Assembly (NCBI GenBank): GCA_000697335.1
Contig: JNEM01015431.1
Span: 1 to 27,700, forward strand
Direction of reading: 5' to 3'
Source: Conidiobolus incongruus B7586
Lineage: Eukaryota; Entomophthoromycota; Entomophthoromycetes; Entomophthorales; Conidiobolaceae
Length of the DNA: 27,700 nt
The position numbers and the translations under genes are program-made. The first letter of the stretch is position 1. Each line of letters opens with the position of its first letter. The notes beneath the pieces were generated by a model, which worked only from the letters and a program-made list of their open reading frames with translations, was not told where the DNA came from and made no database searches. Shown piece after piece: positions 9,662-19,614 of this stretch.

Positions 9662-12410
9662 TTATTTGATTAATATAACACCTTTATTTAAATATCTTTT
9701 TGATACTCCCTACTTTTCCTATTCGACTTTTGTGAGACATTTTGTTCAAATGATCATTTTGTATATTATCCAGAAACATTAATCCCTGAACAAATCCCCC
9801 AACAAAATATCTGATCCTTCCCTAATCTAATTCGAATATTATCTAAATATATTACATATTATCCGAATATGTTTTCAGACTACTGAAAGTATGTCTTGAC
9901 TGAAATAACATAATGATAAACCATACATGTTTAACACACAATTTACATTTATATTCAATCATTTGGCAATATCTGTATCACATTAATCTTATCAACGTTT
10001 CTTCTCAACATTTTATGATTTCAATGCTATACCATTGTGCTATGATAAAGACAGTTAAACTTAAGATTTGAGTTACCACTATATCCAAATTGATCAAAGG
10101 AGTTAAATTGATTTATTAAATAATACAATATTATATTCGTTCAACGTATTTATTCAGCTTATCTAGATTATGTATTACATAATATCATAACATAATTTTG
10201 AATATAAACACATCGTATTTCATTTATAATCTGATTGATTAGACTAAATTCAAAGACTTGAAAACTGGCGGATAATCATTCATAGCACCATGTGAATGAG
10301 AATGTTAAATTAATCAACAGTATTGGTATAATATCAAAACTTTTTTAATACATCGGAATGATCTAGAAGATAATTAATACATTTTCGTTTATATAGCCTT
10401 TGAATTAACTTCAACATGAATAATGTTTTAGTACAATACTAAAGTTCTCCTTGAATTCAATTGATATAAATTCCATTCATATTAAAAGAAAAATTGCTTA
10501 AAATGTATTAAAGGTATTTGTTTATATGAATCACCAATTTAAATTGAATATTACTGATTTATATATCATAATCATAAGGTGTTTATTTATATTTAATAAA
10601 ATTGACTTTGATTAATTGATTCACTTAAAAATTTGGATCACACAACCTATTCAATTTACTATTTTAATACTTTGCCCTCTTTTATACTTGATAGAGCTAT
10701 ATTTGAAATGTGCAAATTGTTTTTGAATTTATTTGATTGATTTCTATATGTAGTAACTAATTCTTTAACAGTTACTTTATTTGATTTATTATACAGAAAC
10801 TTTTCACAATTATTAACAGTATTTTTCTAATTAACATGTCAAAAACCGCTGATCCCTTGATAAATAGTCTATTTCACAATATTATTCGGATCAAGAATTA
10901 ACGTTCATTTAATAAAAAATATTGCCATAATTTGATGTTAAATTAGATGAATGATTTATCAATCATCTCAACAATGATGAAAAAATCTGTAAATACAGTT
11001 GATAAAATATAAAAATATCTTCAAATGATTTAATGATATCATATTAGATAAGTTTCAAAAACATATTTTGCCGGCTTTTTTTATTCAATATCTTTTTGTT
11101 AAATTGAAATATTTATATGACTGATGATTTAATTGTTTGTTATTGTAAAAATTCGACTACTAAATTTAACTATTGAAATATAAATCAAATATTTGGTTGA
11201 TAGTTATTTGTTTCAGTAAATAACTTTTCAAGATTTGTATAACTTAATTATTCTCATTATTGTATAAATAAATATATTAATGATTTGTTGGAATTACTTT
11301 AATAATCTAATATTTTTCAATGTTAATAATACAAATCAAAATATCTGTAGTTCATATTAGCTAAATCAAGTTTATGAGAAAATATAACTAATATTCTTAT
11401 AAATATTTAAATTGCTTTTTGCATTAAAAATTTATAATTAAATAGTTAACATCATTTCATATATCTAAAATCTTATCATCATCATTATATGTATAGTATT
11501 TGAAACTTGTTATATGGCCAATCATTTAAACATTGAAGAGTTTGATTTAATTATTTTTGAGTTGTAAATGAAATATATCAATGTAATAGAGTATCAATGT
11601 TAACTACATTTTCAAATGAAAATCAATAAATATTCATTTTTAAATATTTCCAATTTAAATGAATTCATAAATATTATTTTTATTATATCTATTATTGCAA
11701 AATTAAAATATAAACAATATTTAGAATCAAGGGATATTTACCAAGTGATGTAAGTTCGAAAAATATTGAAAAAAGGATTACATATCGTTTTATCCATTGA
11801 TTATAATTATTTTATAAACTTATTACTACAATGTATGTAATCAAATTATGTATTTTTTGATATATATGATAACTATTCAAACATTTTTTATTTATGAATA
11901 CCAATCAATTTTAATATAGTGCTATAGTTCTTAAATTATTGGTAGATGGAATAAAAAGAAAAGGGCTTAACATTGTGTTTGATTTATCTATAAAAGTAGC
12001 AATAAATTATTTAAATGCTAAAAGTGATGAATTAAAATATTAGGAAATATAAATGTAAATATCCTAATGATTCAGAATAATATTGAGAATCTTTGTTGAT
12101 TAAGGATATTAATATCATATTTTGAATTAATTGTAAGGCGAATTTTAAAATTGAATGTAATTATTTTATATTTAAGCTTATCGACATGAATATAATAATC
12201 TAATGTTTTATAAAAATATTCAAATTCTACTATTAGAATTATATATTGGACTATTTGAAATCAATTTCATTGCATAATATATAAAAATTGTTATATTTGG
12301 TCAAAAATTCAATATAATTGTAAATTTTATATGCATCGTCCCTGGTGCCTATATATCTTACTGAATATAATGAAATTAATAGTATATATATATATATTCT
12401 TCCATGTACC

Positions 12411-12599
12411 TCAAAGTTTAAAATTTTATATCATCTCTTGATATGGATTAATTTATATTTAATCTATTATAAAATTTTCTGCTTGAAAGGTAGCATAATA
12501 TAGCAATAGAAAATTCTATTATGTTATCTTTCTCAGCATATAAACATAAAATTATATTTTAATCCATATAATATAGAGTTGAGCATTATTGATTTTTGA
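12411..12599. repeat. Imperfect long inverted repeat (foldback)
   Basis: Two arms of about 90 bp face each other around a centre near 12508. Matching blocks from outside in are TCAAA, TCAwCTCT, ATATGGATTAA (12441-12451 against 12559-12569), GCT and a 16-nt inner stem (12485-12500 against 12517-12532). The inner stem has 14 Watson-Crick pairs and two positions that become G-U pairs in a plus-strand RNA. It could be a decayed MITE-like element or the source of a structured RNA. No target-site duplication is obvious. Confidence 0.5.
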
Positions 12600-13120
12600 C
12601 TAATAGCTATGGTTCAATTATTGAATATATATTCAATAAATATTATTTTCATTATATAAAAGTGATTAAATTTACTACTTAAATATTAGAATAAGAACCA
12701 AATTCATTAAAACACATTTTGCCTTTTAGACAAAATCAAATTCAAAAAATTGATTGTGATATTAAGATGATCAAATTTTAATTATTCGTTTGTGACTTCA
12801 AAATCGATAATATTTTCTTGTTTGAGTTGAATTTGGGCAATATTTAAATGATATGATTTAATAAGGATTGTTATATAAACTATATTTTGTTTATATTTAT
12901 GTTAATAGTGTAGTGTGGTTTATAATCTGATTCAATTGTTTTTATTTGCATATTTCAAATATACAAATTGAAAAAATAAACCCATAAATTAAAGTACAGA
13001 ATTAAAATTAATATAAATTTTAAAATGAGGTGAGTGTCGAAAGATTAATTGAAAACAAATTTAGTAACAATAGTATTATATTAATAAAAATACATAAACA
13101 ATATCTTAAACACATTATCA

Positions 13121-14487
13121 ATGGAAGGTACATACTATGAATCATCAACATCTAGTTAATTTATTAAATTTCTCATTACAATTTTTATAGAAGAAAATAA
13201 TTTTCAAGTACATAAAAAATACTTAATTTAATTAATTCAATACTAAAACATAAATATATAGCCCTCATCTAGATTAGAAGAAGATTTGTTTGGAGATAAT
13301 GTTAATATCATCCCTCAATGTAACTTTATATTCATTTTAATTAGCTCATTGGATATTTAATTATTTTTTACTTTAGCAACTAATGAAGAAGTTCCTGAAC
13401 TTTCCAAAAATGAAGCAACTCAACAAGTTGAAGAAACTTACTCACCTTCCAATCCTGCAATTTCTAACATTCAACCCGAACCGAAGAATGATAATAATGA
13501 TAATAATGATAATAATAGTAATAATAATAATAATGCTAAAGCAGATAACGATTATCAACCAGAAGAGCAACATACTCATAATAATGCTGAAGAGTAATAT
13601 TTACTTCATTCAATTAATTTAAACAGGCATTTGTTAAATTAATTTTAATATATAGACCTGAAGTTAATGAAGATCCATATGGTTTAGATCCTAATGATCC
13701 TAATTATGGTAAACAATTTAACATGATAGTTTATAATTATATTCCAAAATATTAAAATATAATGATAGAAAAGATGAAGGCCCATCATCAAGAGATGGAT
13801 GCAATTATCGCCAACTTAAGACCTAAAAGAAGGAGGAAGAAGTTGACTCATGAAGAAGAAGTCATTCAGGAAGAGCAAATGGAATACAAAGCAAATGAAC
13901 TTGTTTCCAAAATGGTTCAAGCTGCATTGGGTGACCTTAAACTTGCTGTAAACCATAAATTTCCTATTCAAAAGCTTAATATGTTGGAGGAAGTTGAGAA
14001 GCACCTATCCAAAATCAATAATGTCGATCAATTTGAAGCATATTGTGAAGTCAATTTATTGGGAGCCATCAGAAGTTGGTTAGAGCCATTAGGAGATGGT
14101 CAACTACCGCCTTACCATTTGATACAAAAGATGCTTGAGTTTTTGAACAAGATGCCAATTAGAACTGAGCACTTAGAAACTTCTTACATCGGAAGAATTG
14201 TCTTTTTCTATTCAAAATGTAAGCGCACTGATGTCAAAATCCAAAGAATGGCAGATAAATTGTATATGAAGTGGTGTCGCCCCATTCTTAATATTTCAGA
14301 TGATTTCAGAACGAGTGCGAAGGCCATTGAATTTCAGAACAAAAATACCTCCAATTCTCAGAGTGGGCTGGCTGCTGGTGCTGCTAGAAAAGTCAAACTT
14401 TCAGAATTCCACAGGAGCTTGCATAAGAAATTAGGACAATTGGGTGTTAAAAAAGCGAAAGGAAGGGCCAAGTCTAATCTTCATTGA
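13121..14487 (+). CDS. SPN1: Transcription elongation factor Spn1/Iws1
   Basis: Spn1/Iws1 travels with RNA polymerase II, binds Spt6 and histones, and helps elongation and mRNA export. Six exons give a continuous frame: 13121-13127, 13191-13207, 13262-13319, 13377-13593, 13656-13708 and 13769-14487 (1071 nt, 356 aa; yeast Spn1 410). The N-terminus is MEEENNFQ then EEDLFGDN, the DLFG motif seen in the Iws1 N-terminal region, followed by an acidic Asn-rich disordered stretch and DPYGLDPNDPNYG. The core is the TFIIS N-terminal-type helical domain (about residues 170-300): LGAIRSWLEPLGDGQLPPYH, LEFLNKMPI, TSYIGRIVFFYSKC, ADKLYMKWCRPIL. The C-terminus is basic. Introns are 54-63 nt. Exon 1 codes 7 nt and exon 2 is a 17-nt micro-exon; these two are the least certain parts. 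The core is secure. Confidence 0.93.
13487..13534 (+). repeat. AAT/GAT triplet repeat coding an Asn/Asp tract in SPN1
   Basis: Sixteen codons, almost all AAT or GAT with one AGT, encode an Asn-rich low-complexity run in the disordered N-terminal part of Spn1. It begins as an NDN period and ends as pure Asn. Such a run is likely to vary in length between strains. Confidence 0.9.
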
Positions 14488-14926
14488 TTTGACCCCGCTT
14501 TAGTTAGCCTATGGTTGATTATATATTTTCTTTCATATCGCACTAAACTTTTTTACCATTATTGTTTATTATTACTATTTGATGATGAATTGAATATATT
14601 TATATTACATTAGCCAACCAAAATATTATTGTTCAATTCATCATTTTCCTTTTGCAAATATTGGATAAATTTATATGTTCAATTCATTTGGTATTTGACC
14701 AATAAATTCATTTAAATCGAATATTTTTCTTTTATTGATAGTTCTGATTATTTTAATTTTTTATTATTTTAGTTCTGTAAGACCAGAGCAATATAAGGGA
14801 TCATTTACTTAGGTAAATGAATATTTACAATGAGTTGCCATCATTTCTTAGTGAAATTGAAAAATAAACTATTTTTACATAACCCTACATTCAAGCAAAT
14901 ATAAAATAGGCAAACTAACATCGTTT
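14488..14926. other. Convergent intergenic region SPN1 / PQ-loop gene
   Basis: These 439 bp lie between two 3' ends. The region is AT-rich and non-coding and contains one perfect 13-bp inverted repeat, annotated separately. Polyadenylation signals of both genes are expected here. Confidence 0.6.
14582..14644. repeat. 13-bp perfect inverted repeat between convergent genes
   Basis: ATGATGAATTGAA (14582-14594) and its exact complement TTCAATTCATCAT (14632-14644) are separated by 37 bp. The element sits about 100 bp past the SPN1 stop and could form a hairpin in either 3'UTR. Confidence 0.7.
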
Positions 14927-16006
14927 TCAGTGGGTTTTGTCTATTAAAATAGGTGTAGTCTCGTCATAGGAAGGTAGATTGGATCCCAAAGCATCTGAGC
15001 TTCCAATACTGCTTGATTGAGATAATTCAGGATTAGTGTAGTTGGTTCGATTATGAATCAATGCATTGTGGGTATCTCCACCAACGATTGGATTAATACT
15101 ATTTCTTCTCAAGTATTTGTCTCTAATCCAGAACCAGAAGGCGAAACATATTAAAATCAACTGAGACATTCCGGCAACTGCGTAAGTGATCCAAGAAGTC
15201 CAGTTGGTACCAGGCCTTATTTTAATGGAATAAATGAACAATAGGGCACCTGGACTTTGAATCAGCATCATTGGAACACTTAAAGCTCCCATATTGCCTC
15301 TTGTGTAGGTCTCTATAATTTGAGGAATATACTGAATAGAGGCTAATAGCATACTAATAATTCCTTGAAAATTTCCAAATCTAATACTATATTCACGAAG
15401 ACCTGGGTCACTCAACAGTATAGTAGCGATTAAAGTGGTTATAATAAGGTGAGTGAATACGGTATAATATACAGCAACAGATTGTTTCCAATGTAATGAA
15501 GGCTGTTGCTGGGCGTTATTATAAGGAGTTTGTGGAGATGTAGGCTGTAACTTCATTTCTTTTGGATAATAAACAAAATATAACAAAAAACTAAACAAAT
15601 ATTGTTAATATCGCTCATAGGAAAAATAATTCAAAATTACATTGTAAAGAACATAAACCATTGCATAATAATTTGTAACATTCCTAATAAGTTTTCTAAG
15701 CAAGGAGTTAAAGCCTATAAAAATAAATACTATCTCAGTAACTATACTGTCATATAATATTTAAACTATTACAAGCAATTGACAACATAAAACCAAGTCC
15801 CACTGTAGAATAATAATATTAATAACGTTACAATAGGCAGAAACAGTTCCAAGCAATAAAAAGAAATGGTTAATACCCTCACTGCTATTTAATAGAATAA
15901 TTTGAATGTGCTGAGGCAAATAAGAGCCTATGACTCCTAATATAATAAATATGGATAGATACACTTGCGCTGGACTACCACCAAATTCACACTTTGGATT
16001 ATCCAT
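14927..16006 (-). CDS. PQ-loop repeat membrane protein (fungal family)
   Basis: Exons on the minus strand are 15773-16006, 15641-15714 and 14927-15590 (972 nt, 323 aa); introns are 58 and 50 nt (donors GTAATA and GTAATT). It looks like a multi-pass membrane protein with two PQ-loop helices: GVIGSYLPQHIQIILL in exon 1 and ASIQYIPQIIETYTRGNMGA in exon 3. The PQ-loop fold is shared with MPDU1, cystinosin and SWEET-type transporters. The order CNVINIIILQWDLVLCCQ, CLENLLGMLQIIMQW, LSVPMMLIQSPGALLF resembles a conserved but poorly characterised fungal PQ-loop family. The cytosolic C-tail (after RDKYLRRN) is Ser/Asn-rich. Substrate and membrane are unknown; a vacuolar or Golgi site would fit relatives. 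The exon-1 start is the first ATG and gives a short extramembrane N-terminus. Confidence 0.87.
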
Positions 16007-17050
16007 GAAATCAATAAATTACAATAAGTAAGCAATAGATTAATTTCAATATACGGTTGATTATTTAATTTATTGAAATTCTCAAAGTATTGAAAACATC
16101 ATATGATGAAATTGTTTGAAATATTTGCTTGAAAATATAGATCATATGGGATTGCATATTTAAGGAGTAACTAACAAATTATCAGAAAACTTGATGGTTA
16201 ATTAAGGGTTAGTTTCATATTCAGATTACATCTTTTATTAATAATTATGAATTTTAATATATGTAGCTATTGATTTGTATAACACTAATTATTTAAAGTG
16301 ACAATCTTATCACTATTCATCTTATCTATATTAAATAATATTCTCATCTATATTCAACGTAAATTGAACAATTCAATTTTTTTCAAATTTTTTATCTAAA
16401 ACAGAATGATAAATAATGTTGATCAACTAATATTTTTCAAAGAGGTTATTTATTTTGCTATATATGTTAAAGTAAAAGTTCATTTCATTTTAATTAATAA
16501 TAGAGTAATATTATAAAAATATATAATTGATAGTCAGTTATTAGAAAAGATATTAAGATATATTATAGTTAAATTTATTGATTAATTCATTAATTCGAAT
16601 CCTATTGAATAATATTCAAACGTTTCATTATTTGAAATATGTCACAATAGTAAACTTTGTCAAAAAATTTTAATATGAATTTAAGTATATTTTATAGATA
16701 TTATTTATCATTAGAAAGCAACAACTTTCTCATTTATGATATATTAAAATAAACTAATATGTTAAAATTCAACTGCAAAAATATACTCTAGTATTAATTC
16801 ATTAAAAAATTTGAGGTATATAAAATCAAATCAATCGAAAAAATAATTAAATGTTACACTTTTGATATCATATAAAAATAAATTCATTTGAATGTTGCAT
16901 TATATTTTTATAATCAAGATTAATATATATATATTAAATTATAATATTATTAATGAACAAATCACCATTTTTCTATATTTATAAATCAAACTTATCAATG
17001 AGTTGTAAATATTATTATATTTAATAAATTAGAAGTAAATGTGTATTAAT
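16007..17050. other. Intergenic: PQ-loop promoter and mitoribosomal gene 3' flank
   Basis: About 1 kb of AT-rich DNA separates two minus-strand genes. It must contain the PQ-loop gene promoter near its left end. No exon, tRNA or strong repeat is seen. Confidence 0.6.
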
Positions 17051-17933
17051 CTATCTAAAGCCACGGAATAATCTCTTGTGAACTTGGTTCCAATCGACAT
17101 ATGTGAAAAATTGGTTCAAATAGGCTTCCTTTTGACACTTATAATCAACAGCATAGGCAGTATCCCACATGTTAACCACTAAGAGAGGGTGATAGGCACC
17201 GACTTCTTTGTCAACTGGGAGAGTAAAGGGGATGGACAATTTACTGACATGGTCAACGATTTGTTGGTAGGTGTAGCCTTCATATTGATTCATTCTGCCA
17301 GGAACCAATGGGGTGCCTGAATTTTTGGTGTTGACGATCTTTAAAACACCTTGATCATCTTCAATTAACCAGGTCCAGCCATTGCCAAACTGAGAGAGAG
17401 CAGCTTTTTTGAATTGGTTTTGGAATTCTTTCAAAGATCCGAATTCTTGGCTTAAGCGTTGTTCTAAATCATGACGGATTGGGATGATTTCAGGAGACTA
17501 TTGAATTGAATTAATATATTAATATCATTGTGCTATATATGAAATTTACCAAGGATTGTAAGAAAAAGGATTGATTCCAAAGTTGGGAGGATAAATTAAA
17601 AATTACAGATTTATCCAAGTGAGGAGCAGATCTTACAATAGTTTGATATAAAGTAAGGTGTTCAAAGTGAGTATCTTTGACTAAGTCATTGAGTTGTTCC
17701 AATAAAAGATTTCTTTCTTGGTCAATAAGACTTAAATTAGTGATGGGGAAGAGGTTTTTGCATAAAGATTGTCTAAGTTCGGGAGTGATAGGAGTTAAAC
17801 GATGAATGGAACGAACCTATAAGTAAAAATATATTAATAAATTAATTAGAAATATGATAAATGATATAACTACTTGATTAATAATAGGAGTTTTATTTAA
17901 AACTTTGAAGGTGTTTCTTGTTAAATAATTCAT
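17051..17933 (-). CDS. Mitochondrial small-subunit ribosomal protein of the SOD fold (mS42/mS43, Rsm26/Mrp1 type)
   Basis: Exons on the minus strand are 17874-17933, 17550-17816 and 17051-17497 (774 nt, 257 aa), with introns of 57 and 52 nt in phase 0. The N-terminus (MNYLTRNTFKVLNKTPIINQ, then VRSIHR) is basic, hydroxylated and free of acidic residues, as in a mitochondrial presequence. The body has the Fe/Mn superoxide dismutase layout: FNLSSQLWNQSFF, FGNGWTWLIEDDQG, VNMWDTAYAVDY, VDWNQVHKRL. Ligand positions differ from true SOD: the His of NHSIFW is Gln, and DVWEHAY has become NMWDTAY, losing both Asp and His. A dead SOD fold is what the fungal mitoribosomal proteins Rsm26 (mS42) and Mrp1 (mS43) show, so a structural role is inferred. 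I cannot say which of the two it is. It is unlikely to be an active dismutase. Confidence 0.87.
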
Positions 17934-19038
17934 TTTGAAATTATCTATATTATACTAAGATCAGTATTTGGATTATCAATAGTGTAGATCTAATTAAATA
18001 AATTAAAACTGATTATTTAATAAAAATATTTGAACCATTAAGTTCTGAATTATTAATTAAAAATATTTTGATGTTTTGAGTTAATTATATTCGTATTTAA
18101 TTATCTTACTTGATTTAAATAATGAAAATCAATAAATAAAATGGTTTATCTAATTCAAGATTAATGGAGCAAATAAATTTATATTTGAATTTTAACTTAT
18201 CAAATTGTGGGATTTCTAATAAACTAATTCTGTTATAACCATATCTATTCTAATATATTGAAAAATGATAAATTAAAAAATAATATATAGAGTCTATAGT
18301 TAATATATAAACAATAAAGATTATAGATTTAAGTGTTTAAAATTCTAGGAAAATATACATGAATTTATTTATATTAGATAAATTATTTATTTGTTAATAT
18401 AAATAAAAATCAATCATAAAAATAGAATTTATCAATTTAAATCAAGTTCAATTACTAAAATATCAATTTTAATGTATATTTAATATTTCTATTATAATGT
18501 GATATTAATTAAATTCAAAGTAATATATATATTATTGAACGTAATCATTCTAATAATTTAAGTGCTTAATCAATGATATGCTATATAAATTCCATTATAG
18601 AAATACTAAATCATAAAGAATAATACTGAAAATAACAAGTATATTATAATCTAATCATTGATATTTCTATATTAATAAATTTTGTAGTTGTTAATATTTA
18701 ATTTAAATATTTTTAAAATTATATTTTAGTTGGATAATATACATAAAGATATAATATTTGAATAAATAACTTCAATGATTAATCTGAATGAATTGAAAAC
18801 AATCTAATATTTCTTAATTCAAATATAAATTCCAACTTTGAAAACAATATTGGAACAAAGAAAAATAATCCAGTTTTATTTAATTTATACCACCCAATTA
18901 TCCATTCAAAATTCAATGAATTTATGTCTTGATAATTCTTAGAATTTATTAATCTGTATTTAAAATAGGTATTTAAATTAATTGTTCATCAAATTTTCAT
19001 TAAAATTATTTGAAGCTATTATACTATCATCGATAACT
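17934..19038. other. Divergent intergenic region, mitoribosomal gene / HMG gene
   Basis: This 1.1 kb stretch contains both 5'UTRs and promoters. It is very AT-rich with no coding signal. The open frame of the HMG gene continues upstream of 19039, but without an ATG. Confidence 0.6.
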
Positions 19039-19614
19039 ATGCATCATACCAACAATTCACCATTAATTATGGCTGTCACTCATCCTAACTCTCAGCTAAA
19101 AATTCAATCAGACCATCCTATTAAACTTTTTACCTCTAAAGATATTATCAATGAATTTCCACCTAATAGTGGCACGCTTCAATTTGTTCCTAATGGCTAT
19201 AAGTTATTATTGATTAATGATTTCTGCACTTTGAACACAGTTTCATTGACACCAAATAATACCCAGACTCTCATCTATAGTCCCACTCCTAGCGATCATT
19301 CTGCTGAATTCAATTCTTCTCCATCGTCTCCAATACCGAAGTCCAATCATCCACCTCGCCCTCCCAACACATTTATTTTATACCGAATGAAGCACCATCA
19401 CCAAGTTAAGAGACAATATCCCACATTGACTAATAAAGAAATATCAAAAATCATTGGAAAGATGTGGAGGGAAGAATCCATCACAGTCAAGAATCAGTAT
19501 CAACAAGAGGCATTGGAAGCAGCTCACGAGCATTCCATAAAATATCCCAACTATAAATATCAACCCAGATCAAAATCAAAAAAATTAGCTCAAAAATTAA
19601 ATCTCTCAACTTAA
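19039..19614 (+). CDS. MATA-type HMG-box transcription factor
   Basis: This intronless gene encodes 191 aa. The start is the first ATG in a frame that opens earlier without one; a second ATG lies 11 codons on. Residues 1-103 have no recognised domain. About 105-180 is an HMG box of the MATA_HMG subfamily: RPPNTFILYRMKHHHQVKRQYP, LTNKEISKIIGKMWREES, VKNQYQQEALEAAHEHSIKYPNYKYQPR. The RPPNxFILYR opening and YPxYKYQPR close are hallmarks of the mating-type proteins of Dikarya and the SexM/SexP proteins of Mucoromycota. A basic tail (SKSKKLAQK) may act in nuclear import. It probably binds the DNA minor groove in the nucleus. Neighbours are not the TPT and helicase genes that flank Mucoromycota sex loci, so a mating-type role is possible but unproven. 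It may be one of several paralogues. Confidence 0.88.
   Translation: MHHTNNSPLIMAVTHPNSQLKIQSDHPIKLFTSKDIINEFPPNSGTLQFVPNGYKLLLINDFCTLNTVSLTPNNTQTLIYSPTPSDHSAEFNSSPSSPIPKSNHPPRPPNTFILYRMKHHHQVKRQYPTLTNKEISKIIGKMWREESITVKNQYQQEALEAAHEHSIKYPNYKYQPRSKSKKLAQKLNLST

Larger units (their letters stand above)
8795..13120. other. 4.3-kb stretch without a recognisable gene
   Basis: The left end (to about 9050) is the PH-gene 5'UTR and core promoter, including G-rich runs at 9060-9076. A CCAAT-box cluster follows to 9661. From about 9700 to 13020 the DNA is AT-rich with only short open frames, and I could not chain any into a plausible protein. A foldback lies at 12411-12599 and a (TA)n run at about 12383-12398. 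The last 100 bp are the SPN1 promoter/5'UTR. A gene of many small exons or a non-coding RNA could still be hidden here. Confidence 0.6.

Noticed and set aside
10836-10901. 21-codon ORF beginning MSKTADPLINSLF in the 4-kb gap
   Set aside because: Neat N-terminus and pyrimidine-rich upstream, but no donor site, no continuing exon and no similarity I recognise; such ORFs are expected by chance.
13025-13034. ATGAG followed by a strong GTGAGT donor as an alternative SPN1 start
   Set aside because: Joining this two-thirds-of-a-codon end to the 17-nt exon gives an immediate stop; the ATG at 13121 keeps the frame through all exons. The site may still be a 5'UTR donor.
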